Shown one piece after another: positions 1 to 9,281 of a stretch of 64,000 nt of DNA. Made by a program: the position numbers and the translations under genes. Source of the DNA: Halomonas litopenaei (GTDB taxonomy: Bacteria; Pseudomonadota; Gammaproteobacteria; Pseudomonadales; Halomonadaceae); NCBI RefSeq assembly GCF_003045775.1, contig NZ_PXNS01000004.1:124001-188000 (forward strand). The letters are read 5' to 3'. The notes below the pieces were generated by a model, which was given only the letters and a program-made list of their open reading frames with translations, was not told the DNA's origin and ran no database searches. The stretch's first letter is position 1. Each line of letters opens with the position of its first letter.

Positions 1-618
1 GGGGGGCGGATGGTGCAGGGTGGCGAGGCTATCGTGCAGCGAGGCCAGGCCGAAGCGCTGACGCAGGTTTTCCGGCAGGTAGTCCGGCAGCGCCTCGGGG
101 GTCTCTTCGAGCAGCGTCATGGCCTGGTCGATCAGCGCCCGCAGACGTGCCTGGGCAAGCCCCTCGGTGGTGGGGTAGATCGGTGTCAGGTGGTCTTCCA
201 CCGGCGGTTCACTGCCACCGATCAGACGATATTCCGGGTGGTAGATCTCCAGACCGGTCGCGCCGGCGCGGGCCTCGCCAAAGGCGCGCACCCGCACGCC
301 GGGGCGAAACTGCTGCTGCTGCGCCGGCGAGAAGTGGAAGAAGCGCAGGCTGAGGATGCCGCTGCCGTCACGTAGTCGTACCAGCAGGCTGCGGCGGCGA
401 CCGCGGACCACGTCGGCGGCGGATACCTCACCCTCGACCACCGCCTCGTGTCCCCCTCGCAGGGTGGCGATAGGGGTGATCCGGGTGCGGTCCTGGTAGC
501 GCAACGGCAGGTGAAACAGCAGGTCCTCGATTCGCTCCACCTTGAGCCGGGCCAGCTTCAGGGCCAGCGCCTCGCCGACCCCCTTGAGCGTCGTGACCGG
601 GTCCGCCAGCCCGCTCAC
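1..618 (-). CDS. recG: ATP-dependent DNA helicase RecG, N-terminal part (cut by window edge)
   Basis: RecG remodels stalled replication forks and Holliday junctions in the cytoplasm. The 206 codons visible cover the N-terminal helical region and the wedge (OB-fold) domain: an early GVGEALALKLARL stretch, then DLLFHLPLRYQDR, which is typical of RecG, and an OB fold around residues 60-130. The helicase motor lies beyond base 1. The start is a GTG at 616-618 that overlaps the oxyR stop in GTGA, so the two genes are translationally coupled. The oxyR-recG order is familiar from pseudomonads. The identification rests on recognising the wedge-domain sequence. Confidence 0.93.
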   Translation of the reverse strand, partial: MSGLADPVTTLKGVGEALALKLARLKVERIEDLLFHLPLRYQDRTRITPIATLRGGHEAVVEGEVSAADVVRGRRRSLLVRLRDGSGILSLRFFHFSPAQQQQFRPGVRVRAFGEARAGATGLEIYHPEYRLIGGSEPPVEDHLTPIYPTTEGLAQARLRALIDQAMTLLEETPEALPDYLPENLRQRFGLASLHDSLATLHHPPP

Positions 619-1532
619 GGAGTCTCCGATTCGGCGGCGCGGCAGCGCGCGATGGCTTCGGTCACCGCATCGATGGCCTTGGGCCGGGGAAAGCTGGCGC
701 GCCAGGCGATCGCCACGGTACGTCCGGGGGGGTCTGTGAAGGGGCGGCTGATCAGCATGCCGCTCTCGTAGTGGCTGGTGCCGATGGCCGAGCGTGGCAG
801 CACCGTGATGCCGAGTCCCGAGGCCACCATATGGCGGATGGTCTCGAGCGATCCGCCTTCGGCGGTGAGGGTATTGTTGGGGCTGTTGAGCTTGTGGCTG
901 ATCGCCGGGCAGGCCTCGAGGATCTGGTCGCGGAAGCAGTGGCCTTCGCCCAGCAACAGCAGGCGTTCATCGAGAAGGTCTTCCTTGGCGATGGTCTCGC
1001 GCTCGGCCCAGGGATGCTCCGCTGGCAGCAGCACCTCGAAGTCTTCCTTGTAGAGCGGCTTGGTGACGACGTCGGTCTCGGTGAACGGCAGCGCCACGAT
1101 GATGGCGTCGAGCTCGCCATTTCTGAGCTTGCGGCGCAGCCCGCCGGTAAAGCCTTCCTCGATGTACAGCGGCATCTGGGGCGCGCCGCGGGTCAGCTCC
1201 GGGATCAGGTGCGGGAACAGATAGGGCCCGATGGTATAGATCGCACCGATACGCAAGGGGCTTGCCAACTGGTCCCGGCCGGCGGTGGCCAGTTCCTTGA
1301 TGGCGCTGCTTTGCTCCAGTACGCGCTGGGCCTGTTCGACGATCTTTTCGCCGAGGGGTGTGACCTGTACCGTGGACTTGGAGCGCTCGAACAGGGCAAC
1401 CTCCAGCTCCTCTTCCAGCTTCTTCACCGCCACCGAGAGGGTCGGCTGGGAGACGAAACAGCGCTCGGCGGCGCGGCCAAAGTGGCGCTCCTGAGCCAAG
1501 GTTACGATATAGCGGAGTTCTGTTAGAGTCAT
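615..1532 (-). CDS. oxyR: LysR-type peroxide sensor OxyR
   Basis: OxyR activates peroxide-defence genes after oxidation by hydrogen peroxide. The 305-residue product starts with a LysR winged helix-turn-helix (residues 1-60, with SQPTLSVAVKKLE). It keeps the redox pair at exactly Cys199 and Cys208 (GHCFRDQILEAC), the E. coli numbering, so it should form the regulatory disulfide. I chose the ATG at 1530-1532 (MTLTELRY), which matches the family N-terminus; an ATG six codons upstream is less likely. It is followed directly by recG. A divergent SDR gene starts 116 bases away, so the intergenic region may carry an OxyR site, though I could not identify one. Confidence 0.95.
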   Translation of the reverse strand: MTLTELRYIVTLAQERHFGRAAERCFVSQPTLSVAVKKLEEELEVALFERSKSTVQVTPLGEKIVEQAQRVLEQSSAIKELATAGRDQLASPLRIGAIYTIGPYLFPHLIPELTRGAPQMPLYIEEGFTGGLRRKLRNGELDAIIVALPFTETDVVTKPLYKEDFEVLLPAEHPWAERETIAKEDLLDERLLLLGEGHCFRDQILEACPAISHKLNSPNNTLTAEGGSLETIRHMVASGLGITVLPRSAIGTSHYESGMLISRPFTDPPGRTVAIAWRASFPRPKAIDAVTEAIARCRAAESETP

Positions 1533-1648
1533 GATGGTGCCGATCGGCATCCTCTATCCGGGGTATTGATCGAGGCGCCAGACGCTGGACGCGCGGGTCT
1601 CCGGGCCGGAGCCTCATAGGGATTTTATATCAGGGGGACGCGGTAAAG

Positions 1649-2527
1649 GTGAAGACAACGACACTGATTGTTGGTTGTGGCGACATTGGCATAACGCTGG
1701 GACGCGAGCTGCTCGCCAGTGGACACCGGGTGATCGGCGCGCGTCGCCGGCCCGAGCGCCTGGCGGATTCGGGTATCGAAGGCGTCAAGGTCGATCTTGC
1801 CGACCCCGAGACGCTGGCTGAACTGCCCGATGCCGACATCCTGGTCTACGTGGTCAGCGCCGACCGCTTCGAGGAGGAAGCCTATCGCGCCGCCTACCCC
1901 GAGGGCCTGAAGGCGGTACTGGCGACCATGGCCACCCGTGACAAGGCGCCTCGCCACGTGTTCTTCGTGTCCTCCACCAGCGTCTACGCCCAGCGTGACG
2001 GCGAGGTGGTGGACGAGACCAGCCCGGCTGAACCCACCGGTTTCTCCGGTGTGCTGATGCGAGAGGCCGAGCAGGCGTTGATCGAACATGATCTGCCTGG
2101 CAGCGTGGTGCGTTTCTCCGGCATCTACGGCCCTGGGCGTGATCGCCTGATCCGCCAGGTGGGCGAGGGCCGCATCGCGCCGGCGTCGCCGACAATGTAC
2201 TCCAACCGTATCCACCGCGATGACTGCGCCGGGGTGCTGGCCCATCTGATCGGCAAGGCGCTGGAGGGAGCCACCCTCGAGCCTCTGTACCTGGCCAGTG
2301 ACACCGAGCCGGCCCCACTCAACGAGGTAATGACCTGGCTGGCGAAACAGCTCAAGGTGGAATGTACCGAAACCATCCAGTCACCGCTGCGTCGCAGGGC
2401 CAGCAAGCGCTGCGACTCCAGCTTGTTGATCGACAGCGGGTATCGCTTCCGTTACCCGACCTTCCGCGACGGCTATACCCAGGTGCTGAAGGAAGGCGGT
2501 TTTCTCAAGGCTGGCGTGGTGGAGTAA
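1649..2527 (+). CDS. NAD(P)-dependent epimerase/dehydratase-like SDR protein (YeeZ-like)
   Basis: A 292-residue Rossmann-fold protein. It begins with the nucleotide-binding glycine motif VGCGDIG (residues 8-14) and follows the atypical extended-SDR pattern of E. coli YeeZ: a VSSTSVYAQ segment near residues 110-118, then a FSGIYGPGRDRL stretch. The substrate is unknown for this family. The start is GTG at 1649, because the Rossmann motif needs this N-terminus and there is no in-frame ATG nearby. It is divergent from oxyR and is followed by a strong terminator, so it is probably monocistronic. The family call is sound; a reaction cannot be assigned. Confidence 0.8.
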   Translation: MKTTTLIVGCGDIGITLGRELLASGHRVIGARRRPERLADSGIEGVKVDLADPETLAELPDADILVYVVSADRFEEEAYRAAYPEGLKAVLATMATRDKAPRHVFFVSSTSVYAQRDGEVVDETSPAEPTGFSGVLMREAEQALIEHDLPGSVVRFSGIYGPGRDRLIRQVGEGRIAPASPTMYSNRIHRDDCAGVLAHLIGKALEGATLEPLYLASDTEPAPLNEVMTWLAKQLKVECTETIQSPLRRRASKRCDSSLLIDSGYRFRYPTFRDGYTQVLKEGGFLKAGVVE

Positions 2528-2595
2528 GGCTGGCGTCGAGCACCGGATCGACGAGGGTTTCAAAAGGACCGACAGCGCAAGGTCCGACAGCGCAT

Positions 2596-2660
2596 GGCCG
2601 GCAATGGAAAACTGCCGGCCAGTTAGCAGAAAAAGCCCGCAACAAGGTTGCGGGCTTTTT
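2596..2660 (+). terminator. Double hairpin ending in a rho-independent terminator
   Basis: The first hairpin pairs GGCCGGCA (2596-2603) with TGCCGGCC (2613-2620). The second pairs GCCCGCAAC (2635-2643) with GTTGCGGGC (2647-2655) across a 3-base loop, flanked by A5 and T5 tracts. This is a classic intrinsic terminator for the upstream SDR gene, and the A/T flanks could let it work in both directions. Confidence 0.9.
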
Positions 2661-2800
2661 CTTATCGACTTTTTCTTGCGGACAGTTTTTGCGGTAGTGG
2701 CAACGCGGAGGCGATCGCTGGCTCCGTCTTGTTCAGGACGAACGGGGAGTCACCGTTAAAAATGGCATGACAAGATAGTGCAGCGCACGTCTTGTCCGAT

Positions 2801-2818
2801 AAAAGCGTATTCGCTTTT
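2801..2818 (-). terminator. Weak terminator-like hairpin downstream of pagL
   Basis: AAAAGCG (2801-2807) pairs with CGCTTTT (2812-2818) around a 4-base loop, about 65 bases past the pagL stop. Read on the minus strand it ends in a short T run. The stem is short, so termination strength is uncertain. The rest of 2661-2882 holds no gene that I can support. Confidence 0.4.
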
Positions 2819-2882
2819 GTGTCGCGAGTGCGCCGAATGCATCGCCAGGGTCTGACCCTTGTCGGTCACATCCCGCAAGGCT

Positions 2883-3377
2883 TCAGTAGGCAAGGCGCCA
2901 GTTGAGCGCATACAGCTCGAAGCCATCGTTGGGCTCCTTGATACTGGCGTTGGAGTAGTGGGTGGCACTGATCGACAGATCCCCGTAGGGGCCCATCCGT
3001 AGACCCAGGGCGAGACGATCCTCGAACTGGAAGGAGCTCCCCAGATCCCGGTCCTCGATATGGGTATCGATAAAGGCCGAGGCACCGATGCCGCCTTCCA
3101 CGAAGACGTGGTCCCAGCTGTAGCGCAGCGCAGGACGCAGGTAGAAGGCCTGGTTGGCGCTACGGTCGTCGCCTTCGAACAGGATCACCCCGGTGCCCAG
3201 GCGCAGGTCCAGTGAGGGGTGGTAGCGACTCAGGTCGAAGGTCCAGTCGTAGCCCAGATCCAGTGCCCCGGTGCCCTCGCTGGTGGAGCCGAGGCCGAGG
3301 GTGGGGCCTGCCGTGGCGGTAGAGGCGAGTCCCATGAGCAGGCAGCAGGCCAGCGGGCGGGCGAGTGAGGTAGTCAT
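2883..3377 (-). CDS. pagL: Lipid A 3-O-deacylase, PagL family
   Basis: PagL is an outer-membrane beta-barrel enzyme that removes the 3-O acyl chain of lipid A and so modifies the outer leaflet. The 164-residue product has a signal peptide (about residues 1-23, ending TATA/G). The diagnostic catalytic segment near the C-terminus carries His140, Ser142 and Glu154 in HYSNASIKEPNDGFE, spaced like the His126-Ser128-Glu140 triad of the Pseudomonas enzyme. The alternating hydrophobic pattern fits an eight-stranded barrel. The length is close to the family norm. The gene stands alone on the minus strand. Confidence 0.9.
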   Translation of the reverse strand: MTTSLARPLACCLLMGLASTATAGPTLGLGSTSEGTGALDLGYDWTFDLSRYHPSLDLRLGTGVILFEGDDRSANQAFYLRPALRYSWDHVFVEGGIGASAFIDTHIEDRDLGSSFQFEDRLALGLRMGPYGDLSISATHYSNASIKEPNDGFELYALNWRLAY

Positions 3378-3760
3378 GGCGATTCCCCTATCCTTGTTGT
3401 GTCCTCGGGTCGTGAATCCGGCTGGCCCGAGCGCTGTTCGTTATTGTCTTTTGCAAATGGCTTTCGACACTGGCATTCGCACTCGTGCCACTGTCGCGTC
3501 TTGCCCGGATATCGTTGACGTTGCTGTGCTGTAATACGCTAGTCCCGGGTCCCACCATCGTTCGTGATTCAGGTCACATTCTTCTGCATAGCTGTGAGGT
3601 TTCTGCACAGCGGAAAAGCTCTTGTCGATGGGCCAACCCCAGGTAGATCGGTCAACAGGCAGACCCTCCGGGTGTACGAAAGGTGGTGTTCCTGTGCCTG
3701 GCCGGAGCCTACGCTCAAGGGTGCCACTATCGGTCAGATGGCAGAGCTACCTATACCGAG
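3378..3760. other. Intergenic region without a recognised gene
   Basis: These 383 bases separate pagL from thpR, whose 3' end reaches position 3761. The composition is more AT-rich than the surroundings. Short open frames here look like chance. The pagL promoter should lie in the left part, reading on the minus strand, but I cannot pick convincing -35 and -10 boxes. Confidence 0.5.
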
Positions 3761-4270
3761 TTATCGACTGGTTGCGAGCGTGGTATATCGGCTGCCTTCA
3801 TGACTAATTGATGACTGTATTAGTTGAATTGAAGTATAAGGCCAGCAGAAATAATCTTCTGATAAAGGTTGTGCTGATTGAGTCATCGCACTACGCAGTA
3901 ACGATACATGGGGACGAAATTGCTGCGGTTGGTGGGGCAGGCCCCATCGGGTGAGCTGTCGCGACAGGTCGCTCTGCAGCTTGAGAAGGGAATCGGGGGG
4001 AGAGGAAGGACCGATCCAGACGATGCCGGGCCGGTGGAAGTAGCCTACGTGGTCGAGGGTCAGCCGACCGGGCGCACAGGGGTAGCGCTGGACCCAGCGA
4101 CGCAGCTTCAAGGCGGTGGTGTCGCTCTGCTCACCGAGGAAGGCCAGCGTCAGATGAAGGTTGTCGTCGGGGATGCGGCGCCCGCCCAGTTCGGCGTGCA
4201 GCCGGTCGGCCAGCCCGCCGAGACGTTGGCGCAGCGCAGTCGGCGGTGTGAGCGCAAGAAACAGTCGCAT
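3761..4270 (-). CDS. thpR: RNA 2',3'-cyclic phosphodiesterase (2H superfamily, LigT/ThpR)
   Basis: ThpR opens 2',3'-cyclic phosphate ends of RNA. The 169-residue protein has both catalytic HxT/S-x motifs of the 2H phosphoesterase family, HLTL at residues 39-42 and HVSL at 121-124, and the expected opening MRLFLALTPP. The length is normal. The last 30 codons are visibly more AT-rich than the rest, and the C-terminal sequence departs from the usual short tryptophan-containing ending, so the 3' end may have been replaced or be drifting. It lies downstream of ridA on the same strand, 72 bases away. Confidence 0.88.
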   Translation of the reverse strand: MRLFLALTPPTALRQRLGGLADRLHAELGGRRIPDDNLHLTLAFLGEQSDTTALKLRRWVQRYPCAPGRLTLDHVGYFHRPGIVWIGPSSPPDSLLKLQSDLSRQLTRWGLPHQPQQFRPHVSLLRSAMTQSAQPLSEDYFCWPYTSIQLIQSSISHEGSRYTTLATSR

Positions 4271-4342
4271 CCCCGGGTTGCCCAGGCAGGGAGCGAGGCC
4301 GGAAATCCAGACGCCTCGGACCCTGACCTCAGGCTCCGTCCA

Positions 4343-4732
4343 TCAGTCGCCGATGACCATCACCGCCTCGGCTTCGAACTGGGCGCCCTTGGGCAGGGCC
4401 TTGACGCCGACCGCGGCACGCGCCGGGTACGGCTTGGTGAAGACCTCTTCCATCACCTTGTTGACGGTGGCGAAGTTGTCCAGGTCGACCAGGTAGAGGT
4501 TGAGCTTGACGATGTCCTGCAGCGAGCCTGCGGCCTCTTCACACACCGCCTTGAGGTTGGTGAAGACCTGGCGCGCCTGGGCCTCGAAGTCGTCGGAAAC
4601 CAGCTCCATGGTGGCCGGGTCCAGCGGAATCTGGCCAGACATGTAGACGGTGTTGCCGGCCTTGATGGCCTGGGCGTAGGGGCCGATGGCGGCGGGCGCC
4701 TGGTCGGTGTTGATGACAGCCTTGTTGCTCAT
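4343..4732 (-). CDS. ridA: RidA family enamine/imine deaminase
   Basis: RidA hydrolyses reactive enamines and imines released by PLP enzymes, protecting them from 2-aminoacrylate damage. The 129-residue product has the family hallmarks: an [24 protein letters not shown] N-terminus, a central [13 protein letters not shown] helix and a [13 protein letters not shown] strand that includes the conserved substrate-binding arginine. The start chosen is the ATG at 4730-4732 (MSNKAVI), which fits the family; an ATG ten codons earlier is also in frame. It follows spoT after a palindrome, as in many gammaproteobacteria. Confidence 0.94.
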   Translation of the reverse strand: MSNKAVINTDQAPAAIGPYAQAIKAGNTVYMSGQIPLDPATMELVSDDFEAQARQVFTNLKAVCEEAAGSLQDIVKLNLYLVDLDNFATVNKVMEEVFTKPYPARAAVGVKALPKGAQFEAEAVMVIGD

Positions 4733-4777
4733 TGTTGACTCCTGATGTCGTGTCAGCGGCAAATAGCAACACCACCA

Positions 4778-4807
4778 CCAGGGCCGTCATCGGGATGACG
4801 GCCCTGG
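4778..4807 (-). terminator. Perfect 13-bp palindromic hairpin between spoT and ridA
   Basis: CCAGGGCCGTCAT (4778-4790) pairs perfectly with ATGACGGCCCTGG (4795-4807) over a 4-base loop. It lies 10 bases past the spoT stop, in the spoT-ridA gap. No T tract follows on the minus strand, so it may act as an mRNA end-stabiliser or a partial terminator rather than a full stop. Confidence 0.6.
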
Positions 4808-4816
4808 CGTCGGGGC

Positions 4817-6949
4817 TCAATTGCCAAGTCGAGAGATCTTGCCGATATGCGAAAGGTTACGCAGTCGTTTGATGATGCGTGCCAGATGGGTCCGATTACG
4901 CACAGAAAGTGTCAGATTGACGATCGAGAGACGGGCGTCACGCTCCTCGATGCCGATGCGCTCGATATTGGCGTCGGCGTCGGTGATCAGGCCGGCCAGC
5001 TCGGCAACCAGGCCGCGACGACTCTCGACCTCGAGGCGCAGCGCCACGGGGAAGTCCTCGTCGATGGTGTCCGACCAGTTGAGCGTCAGCAGCTTCTCCG
5101 GGTCGCTCTTCAATTCCTGCAGGTTGCGGCACTCGGAGCGGTGTACCACGATGCCTTTGCCCACCGACAGATGGCCGATGATCGGGTCTCCCGGCAGCGG
5201 GTGGCAGCAGCGGGCAAACTTGATCACCATGCCTTCGACGCCGCTGATGGTGACCCTGGAGCTGTCCTCGGCGGCCTCGCTATGGGAGATTCGCTCGCCA
5301 CGGTGCAGTTCCACCAGACGACGGGCGATCACCTGGGTCATGCGATTGCCAAGGCCAATGGCTTCGAGCAGGGCGGATTCGCTCTGCAGCTCCATCTCCT
5401 TGAGCAGCCGTGCCATGACGTCTTCGCCGACGTCCTCCAGATGCACGCCAAACTCGCCCAGCGCCTTGGTCAGCAGGCGGCGTCCCAGCTGTACCGCTTC
5501 GGTATGCTGCTGATGCTTGAGCGCATGGCGGATGGCCGAACGCGCCTTGGCGGTAACGACGAAATTGAGCCAGGCGAGGTTCGGCTTGCCGCCCGGAGAG
5601 GTGATGATCTCCAGCGTCTGGCCGCTCTCCAGGCGCGATGACAGCGGGGCCAGATGGCGGTCGATACGACAGGCGATGCAGGTGTTGCCGATCTCGGTGT
5701 GCACGGCGTAGGCGAAGTCGATCACGGTGGCGCCCTGCGGCAGCTCCATGATGTCGCCTTTCGGCGTGAACACGTAGATATCATCGGGGAACAGGTCGTT
5801 CTTGACGTGTTCGATGAACTCCAGCGAATCGCCGGCATGGCGCTGCATCTCGAGCAGCCCCTTGACCCATTCCCGGGCCCTGGCGCGGCTGCCTTCGGCG
5901 ATCGGGTGGGAGGTCTGCCCGGCCTTGTACAGCCAGTGGGCGGCGATACCGTTGTTGGCCATCGCTTCCATTTCCCGGGTACGGATCTGGACCTCGATGG
6001 GCATGCCGCTGTTGCCGAACAGGGTGGTATGCAGGCTCTGGTAGCCGTTGGCCTTGGGGATGGCGATGTAGTCCTTGAAGCGCCCCGGGACCGGCTTGTA
6101 GAGATTGTGCACCATGCCGAGGATGCGATAGCAGCTGTCGACGTCGTCGGCGATGATGCGAAAGCCGAACACGTCCATGATTTCGGCGAAGGACTTACGC
6201 TGGTCGCGCATCTTGCGATAGATCGACAGCAGGTGCTTCTGGCGCCCGATCACCGTGCCCTTGAGCTCGTGCTCGTCGAGCCGGGTCTGCAGCGCATTCT
6301 GCACCTGACGGATGGCCGAGCGACGGTTGCCTCTGGCGCTGGCCACGGCGCGCTTGATGCGTTCGGCGCGCATCGGGTGGATGGCCTGGAACGACAGGTC
6401 CTCCAGCTCGACCCTGATGGTATTGATGCCGAGGCGGCTGGCCACCCGGGCATAGATCTCGAGCGTCTCCCGAGCGATGCGGCGCTTCTTGTCCGGGCGC
6501 AGCGCGCCCAGGGTACGCATGTTGTGCAGCCGGTCGGCCAGCTTGACGATGATTACCCGGATATCCCGGGACATCGCCATGACCATCTTCTGGAAGTTTT
6601 CCGCCTGGGCGACGGCCTTGTCCTCGAAGGTGATCTGGGTGAGCTTCGAGACGCCGTCGACCAGTTCGGCCACGGCTTCGCCGAACTGCCCGGCGAGGGC
6701 ATCCTTGGAGACCCCGGTATCCTCGATGACGTCGTGCAGCATGGCCGCCATCAGGCTCTGATGGTCCATGTGCATGTTGGCGAGGATGTTGGCCACCGCC
6801 AGCGGGTGGGTCACATAGGGTTCGCCGGAGCGACGACGCTGGCCGTCGTGGGCCTGTTCGGCATAATAGAAGGCACGCCTGACCTGCTGGATTTCCTCGG
6901 CGGGCAGATAGCCTCCGAGTCGGTCAGACAGATCGTCGATCGTGAACAT
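4817..6949 (-). CDS. spoT: Bifunctional (p)ppGpp synthetase/hydrolase SpoT
   Basis: SpoT makes and, chiefly, degrades the alarmone (p)ppGpp. The 710 residues carry, in order: an HD hydrolase domain with His48 and His72-Asp73 (LHDVIEDTG); a RelA/SpoT synthetase domain (GFRIIADDVDSCYRIL, then KDYIAIPKANGYQSLHT); a TGS domain (DDIYVFTPKGDIMELP); and a C-terminal zinc-finger/helical region and ACT domain (about residues 630-705). The intact HD motif separates it from RelA, which has lost hydrolysis. Length and order are typical. It sits between rpoZ/gmk upstream and ridA downstream, which is the standard arrangement. Confidence 0.97.
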   Translation of the reverse strand: MFTIDDLSDRLGGYLPAEEIQQVRRAFYYAEQAHDGQRRRSGEPYVTHPLAVANILANMHMDHQSLMAAMLHDVIEDTGVSKDALAGQFGEAVAELVDGVSKLTQITFEDKAVAQAENFQKMVMAMSRDIRVIIVKLADRLHNMRTLGALRPDKKRRIARETLEIYARVASRLGINTIRVELEDLSFQAIHPMRAERIKRAVASARGNRRSAIRQVQNALQTRLDEHELKGTVIGRQKHLLSIYRKMRDQRKSFAEIMDVFGFRIIADDVDSCYRILGMVHNLYKPVPGRFKDYIAIPKANGYQSLHTTLFGNSGMPIEVQIRTREMEAMANNGIAAHWLYKAGQTSHPIAEGSRARAREWVKGLLEMQRHAGDSLEFIEHVKNDLFPDDIYVFTPKGDIMELPQGATVIDFAYAVHTEIGNTCIACRIDRHLAPLSSRLESGQTLEIITSPGGKPNLAWLNFVVTAKARSAIRHALKHQQHTEAVQLGRRLLTKALGEFGVHLEDVGEDVMARLLKEMELQSESALLEAIGLGNRMTQVIARRLVELHRGERISHSEAAEDSSRVTISGVEGMVIKFARCCHPLPGDPIIGHLSVGKGIVVHRSECRNLQELKSDPEKLLTLNWSDTIDEDFPVALRLEVESRRGLVAELAGLITDADANIERIGIEERDARLSIVNLTLSVRNRTHLARIIKRLRNLSHIGKISRLGN

Positions 6950-7012
6950 GTGGCGTGCCCTGACTGCGTGATGAGAGGTCCGAAGGGCGACCCGCGGCCG
7001 CCTTCGGCACGA

Positions 7013-7270
7013 TCATTCCTCGGAGGGCGAGGCCTGGTACTCGGGACGGAAGCGGCTGGGCGCCTCGACCGGCTCGTCCAGCACGCTGTGGTCGATCAGG
7101 CCCTCGGCGATCTCGCGCAGAGCCATGACCGTGGGCTTGTCGTTTTCCCAGGGAAGCAGCGCGTCGCGTGAGCCACGGGCCAGCTGCCGGGAGCGCTGGG
7201 TGGAAATCATCACCAGCTTGAAACGGTTCTCGACGTGTTCCAGACAATCTTCGACAGTAACTCGCGCCAT
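7013..7270 (-). CDS. rpoZ: RNA polymerase omega subunit
   Basis: Omega helps assemble RNA polymerase by chaperoning beta-prime and forms part of a ppGpp-binding site. The 85-residue product begins [17 protein letters not shown] and contains [15 protein letters not shown] and the [13 protein letters not shown] helix, all hallmarks of the family. I took the ATG at 7268-7270; the longer open frame upstream is not conserved in character. Its place directly upstream of spoT links the omega subunit with the enzyme that controls its ligand. Identification is secure. Confidence 0.96.
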   Translation of the reverse strand: MARVTVEDCLEHVENRFKLVMISTQRSRQLARGSRDALLPWENDKPTVMALREIAEGLIDHSVLDEPVEAPSRFRPEYQASPSEE

Positions 7271-7513
7271 TGGGCCCTTCCTGATCTGACAGACGGTGTG
7301 TCGGGCAGGTGCTGGCCTTTCGCGGTCGGCGAGACGGACTGTGCCCCCGTCGACGATTGCGCCCGGGGGTTGCACCTGCGAAGTGACAGGCTAGATTACT
7401 CGAGTCACGCCGCCTGTGACAAGACGCCGGGGTCTGGTTGCAGCGCCGAAAAGCGAGCCGTGGGAGGCGTGGGTTGCCCGCGCTCCTCGGCGACTTGCCT
7501 TTGATAGCGTGTT

Positions 7514-8462
<949 letters not shown>

Positions 8463-9281
8463 ATGAAAGGAACAGCCTGGCGGGCGGCGTTGACGGGGGT
8501 GCTGATCCGGCTGGTGGCACGGCTGGTGACGGCGCCCAGGCCGATCTGGTCGGGGGTCGCGCCGGTGGCACGTCAGCGGCTGTACTTTGCCAATCACTCG
8601 AGTCATGGCGACTTCGTGCTGATCTGGACCACCCTGCCGCCGCGCCTGCGGGCGCGCACCCGCCCCGTGGCGGGCGCCGACTACTGGCTGGCGTCACGGC
8701 TGCGGCGCTTTCTGATCCACGACGTCTTCAAGGGGGTGCTGGTCGACCGCCAGCGCAAGCCCGGCCAACCTGGCCCCCTGGCGGTGCTGCGTGAGGCGCT
8801 CGACGGCGGCGACTCGCTGATTCTGTTTCCCGAGGGCACCCGCAATACCGATGACAAGGGCCTTTTGCCGTTCAAGCCGGGGCTCTACCACCTGGCCTGC
8901 GACTATCCCGAGGTAGAACTGGTGCCGGTATGGATCGATAACCTCAATCGGGTGCTGCCCAAGGGCGAGGTGGTACCGCTGCCGCTGCTATGCACGCTCA
9001 ACTACGGCGAGCCGCTGGCTCGGATAGAGGGCGAGGACAAGGCCGATTTTCTCGCCCGGGCGAAGCGAGCGCTGCAGGCGCTGGCGCCGGCCGGGGCCAG
9101 CGTTCCCAGCGACCCCGTGTCTCCCGACACCGCGCCACCCGACACCGCTCATCCAGGTTCTACCACCCCTGGCTCTACCACCCCAGCTACCAGCACCCCA
9201 GACACCACCACCCCAGCTAAAAGCACCCCAGGCTCCGCCACCGAGGCATCTGGCCCCAGGGAGGGGGCGCCGAATGACTGA
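8463..9281 (+). CDS. 1-acyl-glycerol-3-phosphate acyltransferase-like protein (PlsC family) with Pro/Thr-rich tail
   Basis: PlsC-type enzymes acylate lysophosphatidate to phosphatidate at the inner membrane. The 272-residue protein has the catalytic H-x4-D box (His45 to Asp50 in NHSSHGDF) and the glycerol-phosphate binding motif LFPEGTRNTDD near residue 121, followed by LLPFKPGLYHLA. From about residue 215 it changes to a low-complexity tail of repeated Pro, Ser, Thr and Asp, unusual for this family and probably a disordered, expandable segment. The ATG of the CdsA-like gene overlaps its last codons by 8 bases, implying coupled synthesis of phosphatidate and CDP-diacylglycerol. Confidence 0.87.
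   Translation: MKGTAWRAALTGVLIRLVARLVTAPRPIWSGVAPVARQRLYFANHSSHGDFVLIWTTLPPRLRARTRPVAGADYWLASRLRRFLIHDVFKGVLVDRQRKPGQPGPLAVLREALDGGDSLILFPEGTRNTDDKGLLPFKPGLYHLACDYPEVELVPVWIDNLNRVLPKGEVVPLPLLCTLNYGEPLARIEGEDKADFLARAKRALQALAPAGASVPSDPVSPDTAPPDTAHPGSTTPGSTTPATSTPDTTTPAKSTPGSATEASGPREGAPND

Noticed and set aside
4778..4807. The spoT-ridA palindrome considered as a regulatory operator
   Set aside because: The 13-bp perfect stem immediately after a stop codon fits an RNA hairpin better than a protein site.
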